Source: Penicillus capitatus
Lineage: Eukaryota > Chlorophyta
Direction of reading: 5' to 3'
Length of the DNA: 64,000 nucleotides
NCBI GenBank assembly: GCA_965649825.1
Contig: OZ287696.1
Coordinates: forward strand, 1,364,001-1,428,000
Shown: positions 33,520 to 44,168 of the stretch, one piece after another
Numbering within the stretch: position 1 is the first letter of the stretch
Layout: the number at the start of each line of letters is the position of its first letter
Position numbers and translations under genes: made by a program
Notes under the pieces: generated by a model
Database searches by the model: none
What the model saw: the letters and a program-made list of their open reading frames with translations, nothing else
What the model was told of the DNA's origin: nothing

Positions 33520-36307
33520 CTATAAAGATGTCTGACCAGATTTTGCTTTTCTCGAACGGACATCAGGATTCTTGGCGCGCGTCTTCTTGCGATTCAGCTG
33601 CTCACCAGCGAGCTTTGCCGGTGGATCGACCTTTTCGGCTTTGATAACGTATCGCTGAATGAGATCTCTTAAGTTCTCAGAGAGAAAGGAAAGATTAGAG
33701 AGCTTCGGACTACATTCGATGAGACACGCCAAGAACCCTTCGAATGACAAAGCCTGTGGCTCTTTAGAATCTTCTGTCACTTGACGCGTATATCTTGAGA
33801 AGATCTTCTGCATTTCGGAGACAGAAATCATCAAACGCTGTCGACTCGAAGAAATTCGTGCTCCAGGTCGAGGGTCTAGACCAGGAGTATGTGATAAAGC
33901 ACAAGGCAAGATGTGACGTGCCTGATATCTCTGAGTCTCGACAGAAAAGCGTCCATGCAGACCTCGACATTCTCGGCGGCCAGTAATCGAGACAAGCGTG
34001 ACCCGTTTGGCAGTAATGCATAAACACTCCTCTGAGTCCCTGCTCGTGTGTTTGCAAAATCTTAGCAAGCGCATAACGTTCGCCATTCGGATCCTGTTCT
34101 TCTTTCCAGATCCAGTGCGTGGCTTCCAACACCCCGTCCAATCCGGGAACGATCGCTTCGGCGATGGTGCAGTCTTGGTTGTACTCGGCGAGATGTCTCT
34201 TTAAGGCGGCATTGGCAGCGCGTTCCTCCCTGACACGTATGATCTGATATAAAGACAGAAACGGAATGCGCGTGAAGTCACCTGAGGGACTGCTCAAGTG
34301 TAGCTTTCTCGTTTTGGTGAGCTGTCATCAGAGACTCGTATTTATCATCTCTTTTCTGGTAGCAGTGCAATGCGCGCAAAGCTGTCTCCCTTTCTATATC
34401 GAGTGTCTCTCGAGCATCTCGCAGCTCGTTTACTAAACCATCCCTTTCTGCCTCGCAGCGACGAAGTTGCTGAACAGCACAGTGGTTTTCAAAAAAGCAC
34501 GCCGAAATCTGTGCCTGACTTCAGACAATGCATCTCTTGTTTCATTGGCGACGCGTAAACGCTCAGCGAGTTCCCTGACTTGAGTTTGAAGACTGTCGAG
34601 CGTCTGTTTAAATGAAAGCGCACTGATCTCCTTCTCTTGCTGCAGCGCACTGATTTGAGACTGTGACGTCTCCGCATGTCTGCGTTCGCGTAAGACATCG
34701 TCTTTGAGAGTTTCGACTGCCTCTTCAAGACGCGAAATCGTCATTGGACGACGCAGGCTCCGTTCGAAGGCGTCTGAACATACACACACGCTTACAAGAC
34801 CTGCACGCCGCTGGTAAAGCGCAATTACTGCGAGGCTCGGGATGACGTAGAGCCGACGGGACTGCACCACGCGCACTGAGGGCCCTTGGTCTGATCATCT
34901 CTTCCGTGCTTTTCGCAATCGGTCGCCAAGTGATCGCTCCGCTGGGCATCCAGATCTGCCGAGTCGGCGGTTTTCTCGGTGGGATACGCAATCGCAGTTT
35001 TATGTCCTTCGCGCCGCACACGCTCACCGGCTGTTCATTCTTCACCGACGTGCCGATCGCCTACTTAGCGTTCTCAAGAGCGCGTTATACTATCATTGCT
35101 GTCGAACGCTTTCTTGCTGCTGTGCATCTGTCTGCTCCTCCGTCTCTTCCAAGACAAGAGTATCTCTGGCAAAAGGGGCAGAGTAGTAAGAACCGCCTCC
35201 ACTGCCGTCTAGTGCAGATGCCCATTCACAACGAATAACGCGTACCAAAGTCGGCGCGCCGTCTGCCTTAGCCAACACGTGTTCCACAGTGAGTTCTGCA
35301 CATCGAGGGTCATCGATCGAAAAAAGGCAACAACCTGCCTGATAGTGTTCGAAAGTGCGCTTTCTGAACGTGCTGGACGATTTGCTGCACCAATTGTCGA
35401 AACCGCATCTTGACAGACGCACTGATGACTTTCGGTCTCTGTCGTTGGCAAATGGCTTTCGGAATAACCGTCGTTATGAATACTGACTTACTTCTTGACG
35501 ACCTTCTACCTCGTCCACTGCTGTTTCGTCGTCGAGCGACCCTCGGGTTGACATCATTGGCATATATCTACTTGTGAAATCTTGCTGAAAGGTGTGAAAC
35601 GTCACTGCGTGTCCTGCGTTGACGAATGTCGTGATGTAGCGGACGTTGTCGCAGGGCTGCAGCACAAGTGGAGTCAGAAAGTGGCCTCACTTGAGCAATG
35701 TCGACCGTTATATTGCCCAAACCGAAACCTTACCACTTGCCTCGATGTATGCTTCGAACTGGATGGTCTCGCACTTTTCAAAACAAGAGAACACGCCTCT
35801 GTTTTCATCCTGTGGACAGAAAACTCAAATTCTGAAGTTCTACGAACGGACGAACGTAAGAATCGGCCATTGCATTCAGTTTTTCTTCTGTCTCTGCGCT
35901 GGTCAGCAGAAGCGGTCTATCCGACTCTGCACGTATGATACGTAAAAAGCAGATGCGTGCAGCTGACGGACCAGATCTGAAAACCGTCGCATAGGGTTCA
36001 CTCGAGCTCTCTTGTCGCCGTAGAAACTGTTTGCGCATCGCCACAATATCATTCGAAGACGTGCGTTTTCGGACACAGCCGTTCTGTATCTTGGCGCTGG
36101 ATCGCATCCGCAGAGCACAGAGATGTGTTACTTTATCGGTATACCACCATCCCGCGCAACGACCGTATCGAAATACCACTTTTTCGGAGATTCGAATCGC
36201 CGTCGTCGTCCCTCGACACTAAAGAAAGCGCTTCTGCCATCTCCTTCCGAATCTCGACCCGCAGGACGCACATTCGTCAGCAGATCGTAGAAAGTGTCGT
36301 TGTGCAT
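33520..36307 (-). CDS. Multi-exon protein with beta-rich N-terminal half and coiled coil, unknown
   Basis: Minus-strand exons run from ATG 36307 (MHNDTFYDLLTNVRPAGRD) to the stop at 33520. The order seen is: TAVSENARLRMILWRCANS and FSDLVRQLHAS; then a beta-rich part (FSCFEKCETIQFEAYIEAS, HFLTPLVLQPCDNVRYITTF, FEHYQAGCCLFSIDD) that loosely resembles GOLD-type sandwich domains; then coiled coil (RLEEAVETLKDDVLRERRHAE, LKRHLAEYNQDC); and a C-terminal helical part (MQKIFSRYTRQV, LSFEGFLACLIECSP) like a degenerate EF-hand or ciliary coiled-coil protein. I do not recognise the family, and several intron boundaries are provisional. The overall extent is supported by domain continuity and by the compact neighbours on both sides. 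Confidence 0.6.
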
Positions 36308-36587
36308 GGATCGTGTCTATCTGCCGCCGAATGCAGTTCGAGGCACGTCGTGAGATTCGAGATGGCAGACGTATATATGTATCAACCGTCGATACATCCA
36401 CAAAACACCTTGCGGTATCTAAACACTCTCTCTTTGAATGTCGTCAGGAAAAGTCAAAAGGAGAAGTGGCATTCGTCTCGGATTTTGGAGACGAGTAGAG
36501 CTGTGAGGTGTACTTCACGCTGTCCCGAAAGCTCGCATGTGCGCCTAAGACACGCGCAATAGGCAAACGGTATGATTCACAGAGACG

Positions 36588-39500
36588 TCAAAAAACAGAA
36601 CCTGTCATCGTCGCGCCACGCTGAGCCAATTCTTGCGGCAAAGAATCTAATGCGACATTTGCTTCGCGCAATGCTTTCAGTGCCGTCCTGCAGTTTCTTC
36701 TTCGCAGTGCAATTTCTGGATTCTCGCTCATGAGATCGGCGAATTGGTCCTCCCTAACAGACAACCGCATGTAAAGATGGAAGGTGGATAGGTGGGTGCA
36801 TCAGGTGGCCAATCAGGAACGCACTTGTAAAGTGTTGCAATGAGATGCTGATGCAGTCCTTTCCTGGAACGGTTGACCAAAAATCGCATGATGGCTTTCG
36901 GGACCATATCTGCAACATTCTTCTCCACGATCGCCATATAGTTGTCCACCAGTTTTCGCGTAATCGCCACGGCCAAGTCCATTTGAGATTGAAAACTTGT
37001 CCCTGGTGGCAAACTACTGAAGGAGTTCTCTATGCGACAGGAACAGCTTCATGATTGCGGATACGGAGTCGGAGTTTGACGGACCTGGAGGAATGACAAT
37101 AGGTTGGGTTGGCCTTGGCCTGGGCTTCGGAGACGGTGCTTCAACTGGCGTCGACTCTTCTCCGTTTTCTCTCTTTTCTCCACCTCTGTTGTCCCCTCCT
37201 CTGTTAAAGATATTGGTCAGCCAGTTTCCTTGATGGTTGCCTTCCGATGGATTTGATCCCCCCTCTCGTTCCACCCGACTTTCCGACTTCAGCATCTGAC
37301 ACACACAGGGTTCAGGTCATCGGAGAGAGATCTCAAAGGAGAAGTAGAAAAATTGATATCTTCAGGGGATAGGTATCCCAATCCATGGCGACCTTGTTGA
37401 TGGAGAAGAGAGAGGTCGCAGAATCATTCATGGAAGAGAAAGGCCGTTTTCGACACAAAGGAATGGGCGACAGAAATTGCGATGGATCTCTCGAATATCT
37501 CGTGTTCTGGACAAAACGACAAGACTCACGTTCAGACCAGCGATCACAATCAAGACAGACAGTCAGTCCCATAGTGCAGGATCTGTTGTGCGTGCTACCT
37601 TGAGACCTGGCGGCATGATTGGGGCACCAATGGATTCCATCACAGGATTTCGCAAATTGCGCATCACGACTGGAGGATGCTGCATTGGAGCGGGCGTCTG
37701 GCCGTTCTGCGAACTGCTTTGAGCATCGGGTGATCTTTGCGGAAAACGTCGACTCCGGTCAGACAACACCTCAGCCACGGCATTGCTGCCTCCAATGAAA
37801 TCTGCGTGATCGTAATTGATGTAATCGTATTCGCAGTCAATGAGATTCTTGATCATCTCCTCAGCCGGCAGTCCTCCTGCACGGATGAATTCGGATGTGG
37901 CATCGAGAAGCTTCTTCTGTAGAGACACGAATCGGGACAGCTCTCTAGGAAAGCTCTCATTGGCAATCCTGAGCAATTCCTCTTGAACAAAATCTTTGCA
38001 TTTGATCGCAGGCTCCAGTAAGGTCTTGATGGATCGACGTACGAGCAGTTCAAAAGGCTCTTGCGGAATTAACAAGGATCCAGATACACCTGAAAGCAGA
38101 ACATCAGCCACGAGGAATGAGAATGAAATGCTGACGCACCAGTGCTGTTGCGTATGGTTGTGATAATCGTATCGTTGCTCAGTTCTGTCTTCCGGTCCAT
38201 CTCTTTGAGAGATCGGCAGAACTCGTTCTGAAATATATCTCGAATCTTTGCCCCGCCTGGTCACATGGAATTCGGTCGAGTGTCTAAAGGCAGAGGTTTT
38301 ACCGGAGAGATCGTGCACAATGGTTTCACTCCTTCCATCGAGCACAGCTGCGTATCTTTGACAGTATTCTGTCAACATGCTCAACAGAAGTGCTCCTCTG
38401 CAGCAATACCGATGTCAGTCAGAGAGGGATGTGCGGGTGAGTTGGAACTGTTCCATAGGAGTGTCGGCCGGGGCAGTGTCGCCATACAGTTTCATTTCCT
38501 GAGAGCGCTTATCAATCTGTGCTGCGATTCGCATCCTCAATCCAGGAAGCATGGACTGGATATGCGAAACCAGAATCTTGTTCAGTGATAATGCCAGATT
38601 CGTAACGCCGCACCGATCGATCACCTCACTAAAGCAGACGGATGGGTCAGTGCCAGTTGGCAACGGGATAACGCACTAGTATTCTGTGTTCTCTTCAAAA
38701 AACCTCTCCTCGTTCTTCCGTGCAGCTCGCATGTCTGTTTTCTTGTTGATGTCTAATTGACTGCGATTCACGATGCCGATGTAGCCTAATCTCAGAGGCA
38801 CCACTTCATTTCTCAGCAGGTTCACGGCATTCGTCCCTTTGTCCATGATATCCAGCTTCGTCATCACACCTAATCACTCTTTCTCGTATTCGATTCATGA
38901 ATATATGAGAAGTCGTGCCGATGGTTCGAATGCCTTCTGGATCCACTGCTCGAGCCATGCTCACAGCATCCGAATTTGCCAAATCCACGTTCGCAGCCGA
39001 AACGGCCAAGATGATGCAAGTGGGATGCTGAATGTACGAAATGATCATTTGGCGAATCAGCGATTCGATATCGGTAGGCTGATCCCCCACCGGCACACGT
39101 GTGATGCCAGGGAGGTCAACCAGGGTCATTGTCAGAACATGAAGACTGCAGATTTTGAGTCGAATGGGCGATTCAGAGATTCCTTTTCCATCTCCTGCCA
39201 CTCGGTCCGTCTCTGCTTGAATCTCTTTTCGGATCGCTTCGAAATCGGTGAACACTTTTCCTTTGGCATGGAGAAATTCTCCATACTCCTTTGGGCCTTC
39301 GGCATCGGGTTCTTGTCGTACAAGCTGCAGGACCAATGGACGCCGTGTGCAGATTTCGGGTCCTCGTGGTAGAAAATCCCGACCCACCTGTCACTCCCAC
39401 TCCACTCTCGCGCATCACCACCACAAACGCATCGCTTACGAGTGCTTCTAGGACACTCGACTTTCCACTGCTCTGACTGCCAACGACCGCGACTTGTGGC

Positions 39501-39643
39501 AGCTCAACTTTGAAATCGAGTGTTATCTGCAATGCCCCCCTTTCGTGCACAAACGGCATGATGGATATCAACACCTGACTGAAGATATCTTGAAGTCTGT
39601 TGATAACAGGTATCAACGCCTCGCCGAGCGTTTCGGAGGGCAT
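36588..39643 (-). CDS. Dynamin-related GTPase (DRP1-type)
   Basis: Begins at ATG 39643 ([21 protein letters not shown]). The GTPase domain has G1 [27 protein letters not shown]...[11 protein letters not shown]3 [13 protein letters not shown] and G4 [12 protein letters not shown]. The middle/stalk region follows ([54 protein letters not shown]), then a low-complexity linker with a Pro/Gln-rich stretch. The GTPase effector domain ([26 protein letters not shown]) runs to the stop at 36588. There is no PH domain, which fits the DRP1/Dnm1/DRP3 group that constricts mitochondria, peroxisomes or plastids. Introns are of the usual 45-60 nt size, the first two at about 39532-39579 and 39398-39449. Confidence 0.93.
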
Positions 39644-39741
39644 CGTGCAAACGAGGCCGGAGATAAGGACGCGTAAATGAAAGAAATGCGATACGTTATT
39701 TACAACATGTGCGCGTCCGAGAGACAGGATCATACGTCTGT

Positions 39742-42531
39742 CTATCTTTGAAGCTCATCCAACTCTTCCTTCTTCGCCTGAAGCTCTTTTTTCTGCAGGA
39801 CAGCCAAACGTCGATGACGGCAGAAGAGTGAGAGCGAAGAGTGACCGTGCTGTCAAGAGAAGTGTTGAGTCTCTTGATTTTTCTCTCTAGGCTTTCGATG
39901 GAGTCTTGTTTCTCTTCAATGGCACGTTTCATCTGATCTTCCAGATCTCCAAATCTGTTGTCCAGATCCATGATTTCTTGTTCCTTCTGAGAGATCTGCT
40001 CCTGCAATCCTCGACAGGTCTCTTCCAGCTCGACATTATGCTCAAGCAATGTCACTTCTTTTTCCTGTTTCTCTTTCAACTGCTCCCGAAGGGCCTTTAG
40101 TTCTTGATCAGATGATTTGATTGTTTTCTGCAGTGTAGGGATTCAGTGGGAGGGGGTAGAAGAAGAGAGGGGGACCTCGGATTGTGCCAAATGTGCTTTT
40201 GTTGTCTCGGATTCTTTGATGAGGCGACTGACAGACTGACTGATGGTTGTATTCTCAGCCTGCAATTGCACAGTTTCTTCAGTCATGGGAGGATTGGATG
40301 GAAAGGCACACACTTGTTTTGCCTTGACTTGTTCACGAAGAGTGCCATTCTCTTTTTTCAATCCTGCCAAACTTGATTGCATTTCTGTAAGTTTGTCCTG
40401 CAACAGAAACAAGGCATACATCAGACGCTCGTTACTGGCATCGCTGCACCTCTTTGTCTTTCAACTGTTGCTGCAAGGCCGTGAGCTCTTCTGTGGCTGC
40501 TCCATTCACCCGATGCGCTTCCTAAGTCGCAGTCATTGTCAGACGATGCGCCATGAAGATCGTGGCGTAGGACTTCTGCGACTGTCAATTTCTGTTGAAG
40601 AGCAAGAATCTGTGCAGCCTGTTCCTCTGCACGTTTCTCAGATGTTGCTGCCTTCTCCTACGATGAATGGCAGAACGATGTCGTCTATTGTTGTGGTGTC
40701 TGGACAGAAACCGTTGCTGTGGTATGTGCTTTCTTCGCGGATTCAAGTTCTGCCTTCTGAGCTTCACACGTCTCTCGTGCGGCGCTTTCAGATTTCTATG
40801 CATACAAAACATGACGCTGTGCCAGACAAAGCAATCCGTTGCCTGGAGACTCTCGAGCTGTTTCTTCAATGCTGCGGTTTCCCCCAGTGCTTGCTCTTTC
40901 GCCTCCTTCTCTTTCTGTAATTCCGCCTAGGCGACCAGAGACGGATCAATGCGGTTGCAAAAGGACAGTCCTTCAGCCACCTCTTTCTGCTTAGTTTCCG
41001 CTACCGCCTGCTCTTTTGCTTCCTTTGCTTTCAGCAGTTCGGCCTGTACCATCAGCAGACGAATCCATACAGGTGTCGAAAAACGGTAAATCTGTCACCT
41101 CTTTCTGCTTAGTTTCCCCTGCCGCCTGCTCTTTCGCCGCCTTTTCTTTCTGCAATTCCGCCTGTACACCCAAAAGACGGATCCATTTCACTGTGAAACA
41201 GAGGCAAATGTGTCACCTCTTTCTGCTTAGTCTCCCCAGCCACTTGCTCTTTCGCCGCCTTTTCTTTCTGCAGTTCCGCCTGCGAAGCGAAAGGCCTATT
41301 GAGTTCAGCTACCAAAACAACAGTCGTGTCACCTCTTTTTCTTTGATCTGTGTTTCAAGCAGATCAACTCTCTGTCTATGATTTGTCAAAGATGCTTCCA
41401 TCTCACTACTCTTACCCTATTATTCAATCGAACGCATACACTCGGCATCACAGGGGCACGAACGCACCAACAATGCCTTCAATTCTTCATTCTCTTTTTT
41501 CGCAGAATCCAAATGTTCTGAGGCCTGATCCGACAGCAACAGAGCTACGATCTAGATCATACCCTAACTGCCACTTGCTTTCTTTGCCGAAGCTTCTGTA
41601 TGCTCCTGAGCTCGTTTCTCCACTTTGTTCTTTTCCTCTCTCAATCGAGATACATCGGCCATCAGCCCCTTAATCTCGTCATCTTTTGTTTGAATCGATT
41701 TTTCGCGTTCCGAGAGCTTTTGTTGCAATTGGGACTTGATCATGTCATTGGCCGCTTTATGCCAACGAATGAAAGCACGTTTACCTGCCACGGTCCTCTC
41801 ATCCTGTCGATTCTGAGCAAACAAGGCATCTATCAGTTTCGATGACAGATTCCTTCCCATCCGCTGTTGTCCACGTTTACCTGATACTCTTCACTGATCT
41901 GAAAAATAATCTGTTTGTACACGGTGACTGAATTCTCGGCAGATGCAGCGATGCGTTGCTTCAGGTCGAAAACACAGCCAAGAAACTCTTGTCTTGCAGA
42001 CTGCGCTGTCATACCATTCATGATATCCAGAGCTGTTGTCGCTTCTTCGCAGTAAATCGCTACAAACAGCAGCGTCCTGTCGATCATCTCAACTTCCTCG
42101 CAGCTTCCTCACCAATTTGAATCACAAAGGCACGAGACAACAAGGTGTGCAAACGCTCATCCAATCGCTCATTCTGCTCATCGCTCTCTGTCGAACCACA
42201 AAAACCGGCACAACTCTTCTCGAAGAAATTCAGTTGGCGCGGTTCTTCTTTGAGTTTCTTCAGCAGAGTCCTGATCCAAGCTGTATTCTGTGGGTTAGAA
42301 GGTTGATGATATCTACCTGGCTTCTCGGACAGTTTCATTCGTCCATTGTGTCATACGATTGGTAACGTTGCATGTATTATTCGCGAGTCCTTGACGAACG
42401 CGGAGGACGTTATCCGTCATGCCGACAAATAGGGCGCTAAAACATCTGAGACGCAGGGCGCTGTCGGCGTTGCGAAGCTGAACAGATGTCAGAGACGCGC
42501 ACTCCGAACAAAACGCCGCAAGCGCATCCAT
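39742..42531 (-). CDS. Coiled-coil protein with tandemly duplicated exons
   Basis: Starts at ATG 42531 ([19 protein letters not shown]). The first about 220 residues are globular and helical ([56 protein letters not shown]) and not recognised. The rest is coiled coil to the stop at 39742 after [16 protein letters not shown]. The middle contains exons encoding [20 protein letters not shown] and close variants, repeated with their introns (see 40843-41279). One intron there has a GC donor. Large helical head plus long coil suggests a tether or scaffold, but no family assignment is possible. Only about 98 bp separate its stop from the dynamin start. Confidence 0.75.
40843..41279 (-). repeat. Tandem exon-intron repeats encoding whole heptads
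   Basis: Minus-strand exons 41217-41279, 41099-41161 and 40981-41043 are each exactly 63 nt (21 residues, three heptads). Exon 40843-40926 is 84 nt (28 residues, four heptads) and begins with the same AELQKEK-type sequence. The introns between them are 55, 55 and 54 nt. The first two introns are visibly related (GTGACA...ATGGAT(C/T)CGTCT...GTACAG). All junctions are phase 0, so the repeat unit of about 118 bp is exon plus intron. Confidence 0.88.
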
Positions 42532-42723
42532 GGTTTGAACAAACGAACAAAACAAATAAAGAACGAATCGAGGAAAGGCGCAACGAACGCACTCAACCGA
42601 ACGGCACCGCTGCACCGACTGGATGACTCATCGATGCGTCAACGATCGCAACACCACGGGGGGGGGGTACGACCGACGTCATGAAGACGCAATTAATTTC
42701 TACATGCTCTACTGAGTTACTTA

Positions 42724-43664
42724 CTACCCGCTAACAAAAGAGCATCCGAGGCGGACTGCCCGGTCGAATGGATAACCGAAACCCTTCGTCACATGGACGA
42801 CTTGCCAAAGCTTCTGTTGCATTCTCAGGATGACGACGATGTTGTGTTGTTGTTGTTGTTGCACTGGACCTGAGAAGAGCCAACCTGCTGGCATCTCTTC
42901 TTGGCCAATTCCAGTTTGTAAAATTCGAGAAATCTGCACAAGCATGGTCACCATCAGCATCGAGAAAGGCAGACGTAACTGTCCGTTGTGCTTGACGGTC
43001 TTCCAGCCATCGTCTGCCTTGCGGGATGGATTCACTAAGCGTTTGACGTGGATGGAGAAAGAGCTTGGGGATTCGAACGTGGTCCCTATCACACAGCATC
43101 TGTGAGATCTATCCATGCCCTTGTGTTCAACGACGACGTACCTTTCCATTCAATCCTGCCGTCGCTGCGAATATTGGCCATTTCGATTTTTCCTCGGTAC
43201 TCGAGCGAGAGGGCATTGTCTCCAGGGGAAATAAGTTCCTCATCGATGAGGGTCTTTAGAGATACAGCGAGGTTTCGAGGGGGATTCAAACGTCTTCTTT
43301 TGGAAGGAGTCACTTTTGCTTGAGCTTGTCGCTTCAACATCTCGTCCCTTGCCTTCATTGCCTACATCCATCCACTCGGCACTCCATCCACCTCTACGCC
43401 ATTCTCTCACACTTTTTGGATCAGTTGTCCATCGTCATCGGTGTCTGTTGCACTATCATCCTTATTGCTCGCCGCCGTGCTCAAGCGCAGTTCAGGCGCT
43501 GCCGGTTCTGTCTGAGCTGAGACCGTGGATGGGAGATTCTTGAAGGTCAGACGCGGTTGTGTCCCAACTAAAAATCGAATACGAGGCAATTGATGTTCCT
43601 TGGATTTATCACGAAATTTCTCGGCTCCAGTGTCTACAGGTACTGAAGGAAGACTTGAACTCAT
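42724..43664 (-). CDS. RAMA-domain protein (MPND-like N-terminal module)
   Basis: Exons on the minus strand encode a disordered start (MSSSLPSVPVDTGAEKF), then a basic stretch (SKRRRLNPPRNL). The RAMA domain follows: LKTLIDEELISPGDNALSLEY, KIEMANIRSDGRIEWKG, then across an intron FESPSSFSIHVKRLVNP and DDGWKTVKHNGQLRL. RAMA is the restriction-enzyme/adenine-methylase-associated module found in MPND, where it precedes an MPN deubiquitinase-like domain. Here no MPN domain follows, only about 75 residues with a run of five Gln, and the gene stops at 42724. Probable nuclear, DNA- or chromatin-linked role. An upstream ATG at 43754 would add 30 residues. Confidence 0.75.
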
Positions 43665-44168
43665 ACTCCTAGCGAATGTCTTGAAAACGAAGGTCACGCG
43701 ATTCTTGTGTCGTTGATGGCGGTTTCGATACAGAAGACTTTGAAAAACGTTCAACGATTTTTGCTATCACAACTGTTCGATTTTGGACGCAGAGGCTCTG
43801 AAGAAAACACCGTGTTGTGACGAAGACTGCGACAATGACAAGACAGCGACCCGTCTTGCCTCTTCGCTACCTGATGCGGCTCACTCGACTAGTTGACCCC
43901 ACCACTCCTGCCAATTTCGCATCCGATGTGCCAGACGCATGTCTCTCCATGCATGATGCTGGAGGAGGGATGCGGTTTCGCCGATGTGGTTGTGGGATTG
44001 GCAGAATTCTGACGCTTTGGTGAGATGCCGTGTTGACGTTCCTAGGTGCCTGTTCTGTCTAAGGGAGTCGTTCTTTGCGAGGGCGCGCCGTTATCTGATG
44101 ATGGACAGTGGTGTGGCGGGACTTGCGATGGTGAATGTGGGAGATGTGACGTTTTGCATGGTCGCTGA
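43665..44168. promoter_or_regulatory. Divergent intergenic region, RAMA / Noc2
   Basis: Between the 5' ends of the minus-strand RAMA gene and the plus-strand Noc2 gene. A short plus-strand open frame (43817-44023) lacks features and is probably chance. No element boundary or repeat was seen. Confidence 0.45.

Noticed and set aside
42658-42667. Run of ten G
   Set aside because: A single homopolymer in an intergenic gap; no G-quadruplex pattern or repeat around it.
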